Shown here: positions 42,465 to 53,202 of the stretch, one piece after another
How the letters are laid out: the number at the start of each line of letters is the position of its first letter
How positions within the stretch are numbered: the first letter of the stretch is position 1
Source of the DNA: Actinokineospora xionganensis
GTDB taxonomy: Bacteria > Actinomycetota > Actinomycetes > Mycobacteriales > Pseudonocardiaceae
Assembly: GCF_014323725.1 (NCBI RefSeq)
Contig: NZ_JABVED010000002.1
Location: forward strand, 472,078-536,077
DNA length: 64,000 bases
Reading direction: 5' to 3'
The notes under the pieces: generated by a model
The model's input: the letters and a program-made list of their open reading frames with translations, nothing else
Database searches by the model: none
Told to the model about the DNA's origin: nothing
Translations under genes and position numbers: made by a program

Positions 42465-42690
42465 CCATCCTCCTGCCAGGTGCGTTGATCTCTGACCGCA
42501 CGCTACCGCTGGTTACCCGCGCGCAGAAGGGTGGATGTTGACCATCCTGTCACCGAGCGCGACGATCGTGGCACGCCTGGTCAGTTTCTCCACGTTCACC
42601 CGCAGGTCGGCAGCCCTTCGCCCAACAGCGGCCGGGGCGCCTTGCCGCCCGGCGAGTGTTGCCCGGTCAACCAACGTTCTGGAGGTCACC

Positions 42691-43782
42691 ATGGTCCGAA
42701 AGGCCCGGTTAGCCGGCGTCGCCCTCTGCGCGCTCACCCTGTTCGGCGGGGTGACCAGCGCGAGCGCGTCCCCCGACCAGCACTCGGCGGGCCCGCTCGT
42801 GCTGGGCCACCGCGGCGCCTCGGGATACCGCCCGGAGCACACGCTGGCCTCCTACGAGCTGGCCGCGCGGATGGGCGCCGACTACATAGAGCCGGACCTC
42901 GTGTCCACGAAGGACGGTGTCCTGGTCGCCCGGCACGAGCCGGAGATCGGCGGCACCACCGACGTGGCCGCCCGGCCCGAGTTCGCCGCGCGCAAGGCGA
43001 CGAAGAACCTCGACGGTGTGCAGGTCACCGGCTGGTGGACCGAGGACTTCACCCTCGCCGAGCTGAAGACGCTGCGCGCGGTCGAGCGCATCCCGCAGCT
43101 GCGCCAGCACAACACGGTCTACAACGGCCGGTACGAGGTGCCGACCTTGCAGGAAGTCGTCGACCTGAGCAAGCGCCTCTCCCGCGAGTTGCGGCGCGAC
43201 ATCGGGATCTACCCGGAGACCAAGCACCCGACGTACTTCCGCAAGATCGGGCTCGAACTGGAGCCGAGGCTCGTCGACGTGCTCACCCGCAACGGGTTGA
43301 ACCGGCCGAACGCCAAGGTGTTCGTGCAGTCGTTCGAGGTGTCGAATCTGAAGGCGCTCAAGAGCAGGCTGCGAGTGCCGCTGATCCAGTTGACCTCGGC
43401 CTCGGGCGCACCGTTCGACTTCACCGACTCGGGTGACCCGCGTAAGTACGCCGACCTGCTGACCCCGGCGGGTCTGCGTGAGGTCGCGACCTACGCCCAC
43501 GGCATCGGTCCGGCCAAGGACCAGGTCATCCCGCGCGACGCGGCGGGCAACTTGGCCGCGCCGACCGCGCTGGTCGTCGACGCGCACGCGGCGGGACTGA
43601 AGGTGCACCCGTACACGTTCCGGGCGGAGAACAACTTCCTGCCGGTGAACCTGCGCTCGTCGGCGAACCCGGCCGAGTACGGGAACCTGTTCGGTGAGCT
43701 GTCCGCGTTCTGGGCGGCGGGCGTCGACGGTGTGTTCACCGACAACCCGGACATCGCCGTGGCGTCACGTTCGGAAGGCTGA
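42691..43782 (+). CDS. Secreted glycerophosphodiester phosphodiesterase
   Basis: A 363-residue exported enzyme of the GlpQ type. The signal peptide covers about residues 1-27 (VALCALTLFGGVTSASAS). The GDPD core begins LVLGHRGASGYRPEHTLASYELAARMGADYIEPDLVSTKDGVLVARHEPEIGGTTDV, showing the HRG catalytic histidine/arginine, the E-x-D metal ligands and the second histidine. It hydrolyses glycerophosphodiesters from phospholipids or teichoic acids to glycerol-3-phosphate and an alcohol. ATG 42691 follows GGAGG at 42681. No clear Pho box repeat is visible, though one GTTCACC occurs upstream. A terminator follows. Confidence 0.95.
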   Translation: MVRKARLAGVALCALTLFGGVTSASASPDQHSAGPLVLGHRGASGYRPEHTLASYELAARMGADYIEPDLVSTKDGVLVARHEPEIGGTTDVAARPEFAARKATKNLDGVQVTGWWTEDFTLAELKTLRAVERIPQLRQHNTVYNGRYEVPTLQEVVDLSKRLSRELRRDIGIYPETKHPTYFRKIGLELEPRLVDVLTRNGLNRPNAKVFVQSFEVSNLKALKSRLRVPLIQLTSASGAPFDFTDSGDPRKYADLLTPAGLREVATYAHGIGPAKDQVIPRDAAGNLAAPTALVVDAHAAGLKVHPYTFRAENNFLPVNLRSSANPAEYGNLFGELSAFWAAGVDGVFTDNPDIAVASRSEG

Positions 43783-43791
43783 GCGAGCTGC

Positions 43792-43821
43792 CGGTGCCGC
43801 CGGGGTCTCCCCGCGGCACCG
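43792..43821. terminator. Hairpin between phosphodiesterase and MerR-type genes
   Basis: CGGTGCCG-C-CGGGG pairs with CCCCG-CGGCACCG around a three-base loop, with a single bulged C. It lies between convergent gene ends and could serve both. Confidence 0.7.
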
Positions 43822-43829
43822 CACGCGGC

Positions 43830-44165
43830 TCAGTCCTGCTTGCGCAGTTCGCTGTTGGCTTGCTGGGCTTCGTGGAGCTGGTCTTCGAGGGTGACGATGC
43901 GGCAAGCCGCCTCCAGGCCTGTTCCCTGGTCGACCAGTTCCCGGACACGGGCGGCGAGGCGCAGCTGTTCGCGTGAGTAGCGGCGGTGTCCGCCCGCCGA
44001 GCGCTGCGGCTCGATCAGCTTCGCCTCATCGAGGCTGCGGAGAAAATTCGGTGTCGTGCCGAGGATCTCGGCTGCTCGGCCCATGGTGTAGGCCGGGTAG
44101 TGCTCGTCGTCGAACTTGTCGGCCGCGGTCGAACTCGAGGCCGTCTCTCTTGGGTCTGGGATCAT
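43830..44165 (-). CDS. MerR-type helix-turn-helix regulator
   Basis: A 111-residue regulator. Residues 1-24 are polar; the winged helix spans about 25-75 (YTMGRAAEILGTTPNFLRSLDEAKLIEPQRSAGGHRRYSREQL), and the rest is a dimerising coiled coil (VRELVDQGTGLEAACRIVTLEDQLHEAQQANSELRKQ). No effector domain follows, so any signal must act through the coiled coil, a partner or expression level. ATG 44165 has GGAGG four bases upstream. It is preceded by a long non-coding leader with a strong hairpin immediately before the ribosome-binding site, pointing to control of its own expression at the RNA level. Confidence 0.88.
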   Translation of the reverse strand: MIPDPRETASSSTAADKFDDEHYPAYTMGRAAEILGTTPNFLRSLDEAKLIEPQRSAGGHRRYSREQLRLAARVRELVDQGTGLEAACRIVTLEDQLHEAQQANSELRKQD

Positions 44166-44183
44166 CGCGCCTCCACATCACGA

Positions 44184-44214
44184 GGGGCCCCGGTGCGTTT
44201 CGCACCGGGGCCCC
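44184..44214 (-). terminator. Perfect 14-bp hairpin 9-10 bases before the MerR ribosome-binding site
   Basis: GGGGCCCCGGTGCG, three-base loop, CGCACCGGGGCCCC. It is too strong to ignore and lies between the long leader and the MerR start; it has no U-tract. It may be an attenuator, a translational block, or a processed RNA end. Confidence 0.6.
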
Positions 44215-44712
44215 AGGGTGTTGGGTTTCATCACTGTCAGCTGACCGCGAGGTCAACTTTCCGTACCCGCGTGCGCCCGAAATGCGAGCGTCGCGAGGAT
44301 CGCTTTTCCGTAACCGAGAACCACCTTCCAATCTGATGGAACTGCGGTACCCGCCCGGCGAAACACAGCCACAGCGGGCGATCCAATGACGAGCCCCTTC
44401 CCTTCTCTCCGGTGTTGTCAACTTGCCTTGCACTGCGACGAGCATCCCGCGTGGAACCCCTTGCCTAGACCGGTCCCAGCACGCCGATGCCGCCCGGCCA
44501 CTGACCCGGAACCCCTTCACCGACTGGTTCCGATCACCTGACCGTCTTGCCACTGACTGCCTTGCCGATTACCACTTGCTTGCCTTGATTCCTCAGGACC
44601 GGCACTGCTTGGTCTTCGTCTTCACTTCCCGGCCCCGGTCTTCGTCTCACCTCGCGGGTAGTTCCGTCATCTCCCGCGCCTGCATGACGTTGTCTCTCTC
44701 AGTACGAGGAGA

Positions 44713-44742
44713 ACAGTACACACAACCACCAACGAATGTCTA
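44713..44742 (-). promoter_or_regulatory. Candidate sigma-70-like promoter for the MerR leader
   Basis: On the minus strand TAGACA (44742-44737), 18 bases, TACTGT (44718-44713). Transcription from about 44706 would give a leader of roughly 540 nucleotides before the MerR ATG. Confidence 0.35.
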
Positions 44743-44769
44743 CCCCAGCTAGATGAGATTTTCTCTCGA

Positions 44770-45030
44770 TCAGACGATCCGGGAGTCGAGGAAGCACCAG
44801 CGCCAGGTCTCGCCCGGTTCGAGCGAGCGCATGACCGGGTGCGCGGTCGAGGTGAAGTGGGCGGTGGCGTGCCTGCGGGGGCTGGAGTCGCAGCACGCGA
44901 CGTGGCCACAGCTCAGGCACTGCCGTAGGTGCACCCAGCCGGAGGCGCCCATGGCCCGGCAGTCGGCGCAGTAGTCGTCGGCGTCGGGGGTGACCTCGGC
45001 GGGCAGGTCGGCGGCGTGTTCGCAGCTCAT
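44770..45030 (-). CDS. UBP-type zinc-finger protein
   Basis: An 86-residue protein consisting of one ZnF-UBP domain: SCEH, DDYCADCRAMG, WVHLRQCLSCGHVACCDSSPRRHATAHFTSTAHPVMRSLEPGETWRWCFLDSRIV. Cys and His ligands for three zinc ions are all visible. In bacteria these small domains often sit beside ion antiporters or thioredoxin-like genes; the bound ligand is unknown. It is divergent from the Na+/H+ antiporter gene at 45067 with 36 bp between, which suggests a shared promoter region and a related role. Confidence 0.88.
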   Translation of the reverse strand: MSCEHAADLPAEVTPDADDYCADCRAMGASGWVHLRQCLSCGHVACCDSSPRRHATAHFTSTAHPVMRSLEPGETWRWCFLDSRIV

Positions 45031-45066
45031 CGCGCACTCCTTCGGTGTCCGGGTAATCCTGACGCA

Positions 45067-46611
45067 GTGGAGATACTTCTGCTGCTGGTCGGAGCGCTGG
45101 CCGTGACCGCCGTGTCCCGGCGGATCGAGTGGCCGGCGCCGCTCGTGCTCGTCGCCGTCGGGCTCGCGGTGTCGTTCATCCCGGGGGTGCCGGAGTTCCG
45201 GTTGGACCCGGAGGTGGTGCTGCTGCTGGTACTGGCGCCGCTGTTGTACTCCGCGGCCCTGGACAGCTCGTATCTGGACATCAAGGCGAACCTGCGGCCG
45301 ATCGGGCTGCTCGCGGTCGGGTTGGTGCTGGTCAGCACGGTCGTCGTCGGAGTGGTCGCGCACGCGGTGATCCCCGACTTGCCGCTGGCCTCGGCCCTCG
45401 TGCTGGGGGCGATCGTGGCCCCGCCGGACGCGGTCGCCGCCGTCGCGATCGGCCGCCGCCTGGGCCTGCCGCGGCGGGCGATGACCCTGTTGACCGGGGA
45501 GAGCCTGGGCAACGACGCCACGGCGCTGACAGCGTTCAAGGTGGCGGTCGCGGCGGCCACCGGGGCGGCGGCGTTCTCGTGGGGACAGAGCGTGGTGACG
45601 TTCGCCGTCGCGGCTGTGGGCGGTGTGCTGGTCGGGCTGGTCCTGGCGGTCGTGGTCCACGCCGTCCGCCTGCGGCTGCGCGACGGTGTGCTGGAGAGCG
45701 CGCTCGGGCTGCTGGTCCCCTTCGGCGCGTACCTGCTGGCCGAGGAGGTGCACGCGTCGGGTGTCTTGGCCGTTGTCGTCGCCGGGCTCTACCTGGGGCA
45801 CAACGCGCCCGCGGCGGGCTTCTCGACCCGGCTGCAGGAGACGGCGGTGTGGCGGTCCGCGGACGTGCTGCTGGAGTCGCTGGTCTTCGCCCTGATCGGC
45901 TTGCAGCTGCGCACGGTCGTCTCCGACGCGCGACCGGGCTGGGGTCTGGTGGCGGCGTCGGCGGTGGTGCTGACGGCGGTGATCGTGGTCCGGTTCGTGT
46001 GGATGTTCCCGGCGGCCCACATCCCGCGCCTGCTGTCGCCGAGGATCCGGGCGCGGGAGCCGCGGCCGGGGTGGCGGCAGATCACGGTGATCTCGTGGGC
46101 GGGCATGCGCGGCGTCGTCTCGCTGGCAGCCGCGGCGGCGATCCCTGCCGACATGCCTGGGCGCGATGTTGTGGTGCTGCTGACTTTCGTGGTGACGGTC
46201 GGGACACTGTTGTTGCAGGGCACCACTTTGCCCGCGCTGATCCGGGCGCTGCGGTTCGAGGCATCCGACGGACAGGAACGCGCCCTCGCCGAAGCCCAGG
46301 TGCAGAACGCGGCGGCGCGGGCGGCGATCGACCGGCTGGACGAGATCCTGCTGGAGGGCGAGATCCCCGACCACCTCGCCGACCGGCTGCGCGCGATCGC
46401 CGAACACCGGGGGAACGCGGCGTGGGAACGGTTGGGGCGTCAGGAATTGGAGAGCCCAGCGGCCGCGTTCCGCCGCCTGCGCCGGGAGATGCTCTCGGCG
46501 GAGCGAACCGTCTTCATCCAGGCCCGGAACCGGGGCGAGATCGACGAGGAGACCTTGCGGAAGGTGTTGCGGGAATTGGACTTGGAGGAAGCGGCCCTGG
46601 CCAGGGAATGA
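45067..46611 (+). CDS. Na+/H+ antiporter, CPA1 family
   Basis: A 514-residue antiporter with about 12 transmembrane helices over residues 1-400 and a cytoplasmic C-terminal helical tail (about 405-514, with EIPDHLADRLRAIAEHRGNAAWERLGRQELESP). The transport-site motif GESLGNDATALTAFKV (Asn-Asp pair) and the earlier VLGAIVAPPDAVAAVAIGRRLGLP are CPA1 signatures. It exchanges Na+ (or K+) for H+ across the membrane. The start GTG 45067 has no good ribosome site and could be leaderless. It diverges from the UBP zinc-finger gene. Confidence 0.92.
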   Translation: MEILLLLVGALAVTAVSRRIEWPAPLVLVAVGLAVSFIPGVPEFRLDPEVVLLLVLAPLLYSAALDSSYLDIKANLRPIGLLAVGLVLVSTVVVGVVAHAVIPDLPLASALVLGAIVAPPDAVAAVAIGRRLGLPRRAMTLLTGESLGNDATALTAFKVAVAAATGAAAFSWGQSVVTFAVAAVGGVLVGLVLAVVVHAVRLRLRDGVLESALGLLVPFGAYLLAEEVHASGVLAVVVAGLYLGHNAPAAGFSTRLQETAVWRSADVLLESLVFALIGLQLRTVVSDARPGWGLVAASAVVLTAVIVVRFVWMFPAAHIPRLLSPRIRAREPRPGWRQITVISWAGMRGVVSLAAAAAIPADMPGRDVVVLLTFVVTVGTLLLQGTTLPALIRALRFEASDGQERALAEAQVQNAAARAAIDRLDEILLEGEIPDHLADRLRAIAEHRGNAAWERLGRQELESPAAAFRRLRREMLSAERTVFIQARNRGEIDEETLRKVLRELDLEEAALARE

Positions 46612-46860
46612 CTGCACGGGTCAGGTTCCCGGTGACCACGCAACACCGAGCAGCCTCGATGCCGATGAAGACCGCGAGGCCCGCCGACAGGACAACCGCT
46701 TCCGCGAAGCGGATACACAACCGGCGCAACCAAAAGCCGCAAAGCCAGGGCCGACCCCACCGACTATCGCGAGGGCTCGACGACGCGGCCGACCCGACCA
46801 CATCCTCACCGTCGCACCGGCCAACCTGCCCTAAAGAACCGCCCCCGCGCGACAACAAAG
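46612..46860. other. Intergenic stretch before repeat copy 2
   Basis: About 250 bases after the antiporter stop with no supported gene on either strand. A leftward frame at 46621-46824 would encode a hydrophobic, cysteine-containing peptide without family resemblance. I see no clear terminator; copy 2 of the dispersed repeat follows immediately. Confidence 0.5.
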
Positions 46861-46967
46861 CCCCCACCCACCACGGGGGGCTGCCCTTGGCCAGTCTATC
46901 GGTGGGTGGGGGTGTTGCGGGTGGGTGCGGATTTGCTGTGGATGGAGCGGGCCGGGCTGTGGATGAC
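46861..46967 (+). repeat. Dispersed ~106-bp structured repeat, copy 2
   Basis: Best-preserved copy. Perfect arms CCCCCACCCACC (46861-46872) and GGTGGGTGGGGG (46901-46912) enclose a 28-base core with GGGGGGCTGCCC and TTGGCCAGTCTATC. 36 bases after the core come TGTGGATGG (46937) and, 21 bases on, TGTGGATGA (46958). It lies between the convergent antiporter and purA genes. Confidence 0.85.
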
Positions 46968-46985
46968 CAGCCCGGCCCAGGCGGG

Positions 46986-49036
<2,051 letters not shown>

Positions 49037-49230
49037 CTGAGAAGGGGCCTGGGCCTTCGCTGCGGACGCTCGCCGACCGCCTCGGGGACTTGAGGGACGT
49101 CCCGGTCTAGCGGAGAGTGGTTAAGAACTTTTACTGTAAGTCGTCAGTGTGTCACCCAATGGCTTCATGATCTCCACCCTGCGCAGACACGGTTACGCGG
49201 CGTTCTCCTTGATTCCCACCTGGAGGAACC

Positions 49231-49860
49231 TTGTCGAAGATCCGAACCCTGCTCGGCTCCTTATCCCTCTCCATCGTCCTCACGGTTGGCCTCGCCGGTG
49301 TCGCGAGCGCCACTCCGCCGAACATCCCCACCGAGACGACCGCCCGCTCCGAACTCGCCGCCCTCACGGTCGCGCCGGACGGGTCGATGACCGGCTATTC
49401 GCGGGACAAGTTCCCGCATTGGATCACCATCTCCGGCTCCTGCAACACGCGTGAGACCGTGCTCAAGCGCGACGGCAGCAACGTGGTGACCGACTCGTAC
49501 TGTGCGGCGAAGTCGGGCAGTTGGTACAGCCCCTACGACGGCGCGACGTGGACGTTGGCCTCCGATGTGGACATCGACCATGTCGTCCCGCTCGCCGCTG
49601 CCTGGCGGTCCGGCGCCTCTTCCTGGACGACCAGCCAACGGCAGGCCTTCGCCAACGACCTGAGCTACCCGCAGCTCATCGCGGTCACCGACAACGTCAA
49701 CCAGGCCAAGGGCGACCAGACGCCCGCGACCTGGAAGCCGCCGCGCAGCGCGTACTGGTGCACTTACGCGAAGATGTGGACGCACGTGAAGTACAAGTAC
49801 TCGCTGCGCGTGAACTCGGCGGAGAAGTCCGCGCTGTCGAGCATGCTGAACTACTGCTGA
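49231..49860 (+). CDS. Secreted HNH/DUF1524-type nuclease
   Basis: A 209-residue exported protein. The signal peptide ends ASA near residue 27. The catalytic core has Asp116-His117 in VDIDHVVPLAAAWRSG, with downstream LSYPQLIAVTDNVNQAKGDQTPATWKPP carrying the Asn and Lys of an HNH/DUF1524 motif; four cysteines can form two disulfides, typical of extracellular nucleases. It likely degrades extracellular DNA for phosphate or competition. The start is TTG 49231 with GGAGG four to five bases upstream. The adjoining gene at 49879 may be co-transcribed. Confidence 0.92.
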   Translation: MSKIRTLLGSLSLSIVLTVGLAGVASATPPNIPTETTARSELAALTVAPDGSMTGYSRDKFPHWITISGSCNTRETVLKRDGSNVVTDSYCAAKSGSWYSPYDGATWTLASDVDIDHVVPLAAAWRSGASSWTTSQRQAFANDLSYPQLIAVTDNVNQAKGDQTPATWKPPRSAYWCTYAKMWTHVKYKYSLRVNSAEKSALSSMLNYC

Positions 49861-49878
49861 CGACCTGAGAGGACGCCG

Positions 49879-50127
49879 ATGTCGGAGTACACCTCACCGT
49901 TCGCCGCGGGCCCGGGCGTGATGACCGAGGAAGCCGGTGTGCTGACCGGTGACCTGGAGCTGCGCACGGTCAGCGCTCCCGGCGGCGCGGTGACGGCGAA
50001 GGTGCGCTACGCCGGGACGGACGAGTGGTACCGGCTGCGCGGCGGCCAGTGCAAGCTCGTCCACGACGGCGACCATCGGGCCGTGCACTCGATCCTCGTC
50101 GGCGTCCTCAACCGCCCAATCGGTTAG
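49879..50127 (+). CDS. Small conserved hypothetical protein
   Basis: An 82-residue acidic protein: SEYTSPFAAGPGVMTEEAGVLTGDLELRTVSAPGGAVTAKVRYAGTDEWYRLRGGQCKLVHDGDHRAVHSILVGVLNRP. The TDEWYRLxGGxCxL-like core and a likely small beta-fold recall short actinobacterial proteins of unknown role. It starts 18 bp after the nuclease stop, with a GAGAGGA ribosome-binding stretch. It could be an inhibitor of the nuclease, but that is only positional. Confidence 0.65.
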   Translation: MSEYTSPFAAGPGVMTEEAGVLTGDLELRTVSAPGGAVTAKVRYAGTDEWYRLRGGQCKLVHDGDHRAVHSILVGVLNRPIG

Positions 50128-50136
50128 ACAACGCGC

Positions 50137-50193
50137 GTCGCCCCGGCCGGCGAGTGGATTCGAATGTCGAACTCACTTGCGGGCCGGGGCGAC
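50137..50193. terminator. Long interrupted hairpin
   Basis: GTCGCCCCGGCC (50137-50148) pairs with GGCCGGGGCGAC (50182-50193); inside, CGAGTG and CACTTG extend the stem. It separates the rightward small gene from the leftward DUF3151 gene and can act on both. Confidence 0.75.
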
Positions 50194-50220
50194 TCGTTTG
50201 CCTGGAGGGGCGACTCGCGG

Positions 50221-50637
50221 TTAGAGGCCTAGGGCGGCGGGGGCCGCGGGGTCGGAGTCGGCGAGGAAGGTCGAGCAGCGCTCGTACTCCTCGGTGTCGT
50301 TGATGGCCTTGGCCGCGCGGGCGAGGGCGGCGAGGGCGCGCAGGAAGCCCTGGTTGGGGGCGTGCGACCACGGGATCGGGCCAAACCCCTTCCAGCCGGA
50401 GCGCCGCAGTTGGTCGAGGCCGCGGTGGTAGCCGGTGCGCGCGTAGGCGTAGGCGGCGACGTTCTCACCCTGGTTGAGCGCGGCTTCGGCGAGCGCGGCC
50501 CAGGCGGCACTGAAGTCGGGCCAGCGCGCGGCGACGTCGGCCGGGTCGGTGCCAGAGTCCAAAGCACCTTGCGGCTCGTCGCGGGCGGGGAGCATTGTGG
50601 GGTCAGGTCCTAGCAGGTTGCCGTCCATACGGGTCAT
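50221..50637 (-). CDS. DUF3151 protein
   Basis: A 138-residue helical protein matching DUF3151: GNLLGPDPTMLPARDEPQ, then WPDFSAAWAALAEAALNQGENVAAYAYARTGYHRGLDQLRRSGWKGFGPIPWSHAPNQGFLRALAALARAAKAINDTEEYERCSTFL. The RTGYHRGLDxLRRxGWKGxGPVPW block is the family hallmark. Mycobacterial Rv0360c, next to fba, is the same family. The function is unknown. Confidence 0.93.
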   Translation of the reverse strand: MTRMDGNLLGPDPTMLPARDEPQGALDSGTDPADVAARWPDFSAAWAALAEAALNQGENVAAYAYARTGYHRGLDQLRRSGWKGFGPIPWSHAPNQGFLRALAALARAAKAINDTEEYERCSTFLADSDPAAPAALGL

Positions 50638-50808
50638 CCTGCCCCATCGCCCGAGTCGGTGACCCTTGAGACGAATGCATCGCGATATAGCACTAGGTGA
50701 CGACCCTGATTCGAAAGGTCACCAACCAGTAGGGGATTACCCGGATTTTTCCCACGAAGGAGTGGGGGCGGCTTTCCGTTCTCAGCGTCGCGCCGCCATG
50801 ATGACTGG

Positions 50809-51984
50809 GTGAACATGGGGCGAGCATCGGTCGACGACCCTGCGGGCAAAGGTCCTGTCGGCCAGTTCAAGGATTTCTTTCGGCTGCATTGGACGCGTGG
50901 TGACGCGGGCACCGAGACACCGGAGTGGGTGTGGCATTTTGCCTATCGCACCTGGTTGATCGCCCTGCTGTTCAAGGTGCTTGGGTCCTCGTGGGACGAG
51001 TCGTGGCATTTCAAGTTCCAGCGTGACGACCTCGCCGCGCCGCACCTGATCAACAGTGTCGGCACGGGTATCGCCGTGGTTCTGGTGGCCATTCACACGT
51101 TCACCGGCATGGCTGTCACGAAACGCGCGCAACGGCTGCTGCAGGTCGGTTTGGCTGTCTTTCTCATCGCCGCCCCGCTCGACGTGATCAATCACCGGGT
51201 CAACGGGCTCGACCTCACAGCGTGGAGCGCGTCACACGCGCTGCTGTACCTGGGCACCGCGCTGATGATCGCCGCCCTGATCGACGCCTGGGTCTCGACC
51301 GGGCCGCGGGGCCGCTCACGGCCGTGGATCCTCGGCGGGCTGTGGTTCTTCTTCCTGGAGAACATGCTCTTCGCGAACGGCCAGCAGGAGTACGGCGTCC
51401 TGGAACTGCGGTCCTGCATGCCGAACGGTGTGCTGAACATCGACACCTGCTACGCCGAGCGCAGCCTGTTGGAGTTCGCCGCCGAGCAGATCGGCCGCCC
51501 GGTCGACTACGTGGCGATCAAGCAGTTCGCGCTGCCGATCCCGGACTGGGTGTACCCGATGTGGGGAATCGGGATGGCCGCGCTCGTGCTGGCCGTCGCC
51601 GCCAAGACGATCGGGCTGCGCTGGGCCGCCACCGGTGTGGCCGCGGCGTACGTCGCCTACCGCGCGGTGATCTGGCCGATGCTGGTCGTGGCCGACTTCC
51701 CGCCGTCGACCGTGCCGTTCTACCTGGTGTTCGTCGGCCTCGCGATCGACCTGGTGCGCCGGATGAACCTCTCCCACGCCATGGAGGCCGTCGTGGGCGC
51801 AGGCGCGGTGACCGTGCTCGGGCACACCGCGCTCTTCGCGCAGGAGGTGACCATCGCCGCGCCGCCGATCGCCTGGTGGTCCGCGCCGATCACGTTCGTG
51901 CTGCTGGCGGGCTGCTGGTGGCTGGGCAGGCCGGTCGCGCAGTGGTTCGACAAGCGGCAGACGGCGGTCAAGGTTTCCGCCTGA
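50809..51984 (+). CDS. Multi-pass membrane protein of unknown function
   Basis: A 391-residue protein with a soluble N-terminus of about 40 residues and some nine membrane segments (for example INSVGTGIAVVLVAIHTFTG, LLQVGLAVFLIAAPLDVI, HALLYLGTALMIAALIDAW, WGIGMAALVLAVAAKTIGL, ITFVLLAGCWWLG). HFAYRTWLIALLFKVLGSSWDESWHFKFQRDDLAAPHLIN and DVINHRVNGLDLTAWSASHALLY carry His and Asp residues near membrane edges that could bind metal, as in some oxidoreductase-like membrane proteins. I do not recognise the family. The start is GTG 50809 or ATG 50815. A strong terminator follows. Confidence 0.7.
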   Translation: MNMGRASVDDPAGKGPVGQFKDFFRLHWTRGDAGTETPEWVWHFAYRTWLIALLFKVLGSSWDESWHFKFQRDDLAAPHLINSVGTGIAVVLVAIHTFTGMAVTKRAQRLLQVGLAVFLIAAPLDVINHRVNGLDLTAWSASHALLYLGTALMIAALIDAWVSTGPRGRSRPWILGGLWFFFLENMLFANGQQEYGVLELRSCMPNGVLNIDTCYAERSLLEFAAEQIGRPVDYVAIKQFALPIPDWVYPMWGIGMAALVLAVAAKTIGLRWAATGVAAAYVAYRAVIWPMLVVADFPPSTVPFYLVFVGLAIDLVRRMNLSHAMEAVVGAGAVTVLGHTALFAQEVTIAAPPIAWWSAPITFVLLAGCWWLGRPVAQWFDKRQTAVKVSA

Positions 51985-51992
51985 CAGACGAC

Positions 51993-52026
51993 AAACGGCG
52001 CCTCCCGCGAGCGGGAGGCGCCGTTT
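51993..52026. terminator. Strong bidirectional terminator
   Basis: A perfect 16-bp stem (AAACGGCGCCTCCCGC and its complement) with a two-base loop and T-rich exit (GTTTT), between the convergent membrane-protein gene and fba. Confidence 0.93.
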
Positions 52027-52038
52027 TCGTGTCCGGGA

Positions 52039-53073
<1,035 letters not shown>

Positions 53074-53202
53074 CGGTGGGTCCTCCTCGGGGTGGCCTGC
53101 GCCGTTCCGCCGCATCCTACGAGGGTCACGTGTCAGGCGTGTTGGGGAGACTCGCCACATGGCCGAGGAGACCGGATTGCGCCGCCGGTTTGTCAGGCAT
53201 GA

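Larger units (their letters stand above)
44166..44769 (-). other. Long non-coding leader upstream of the MerR-type gene
   Basis: About 600 bases without a convincing gene on either strand. Seen on the plus strand: five CTTGCC hexamers in 163 bp (44422, 44460, 44546, 44561, 44579), two GGAACCCCTT (44453, 44509), two GGTCTTCGTCT (44611, 44637). A 12-codon frame starting MQAREM reads leftward near 44685. The composition is lower in GC than the coding regions around it. The simplest view is a regulated 5' leader of the MerR-type gene. Confidence 0.5.

Noticed and set aside
42590..42625. A Pho box before the phosphodiesterase gene
   Set aside because: Only a single GTTCACC is present; the direct repeat needed for PhoP binding is missing.
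44026..44553. A 175-codon leftward frame overlapping the MerR gene
   Set aside because: It covers the MerR start in another frame and is Arg/Gly-rich without domains.
44423..44752. A 109-codon rightward frame in the MerR leader
   Set aside because: Low similarity to any family, no ribosome-binding site, and codon use unlike neighbouring genes; better explained as non-coding leader.
46621..46824. A 67-codon leftward hydrophobic frame after the antiporter
   Set aside because: No ribosome site or family resemblance; may arise from repeat-adjacent sequence.
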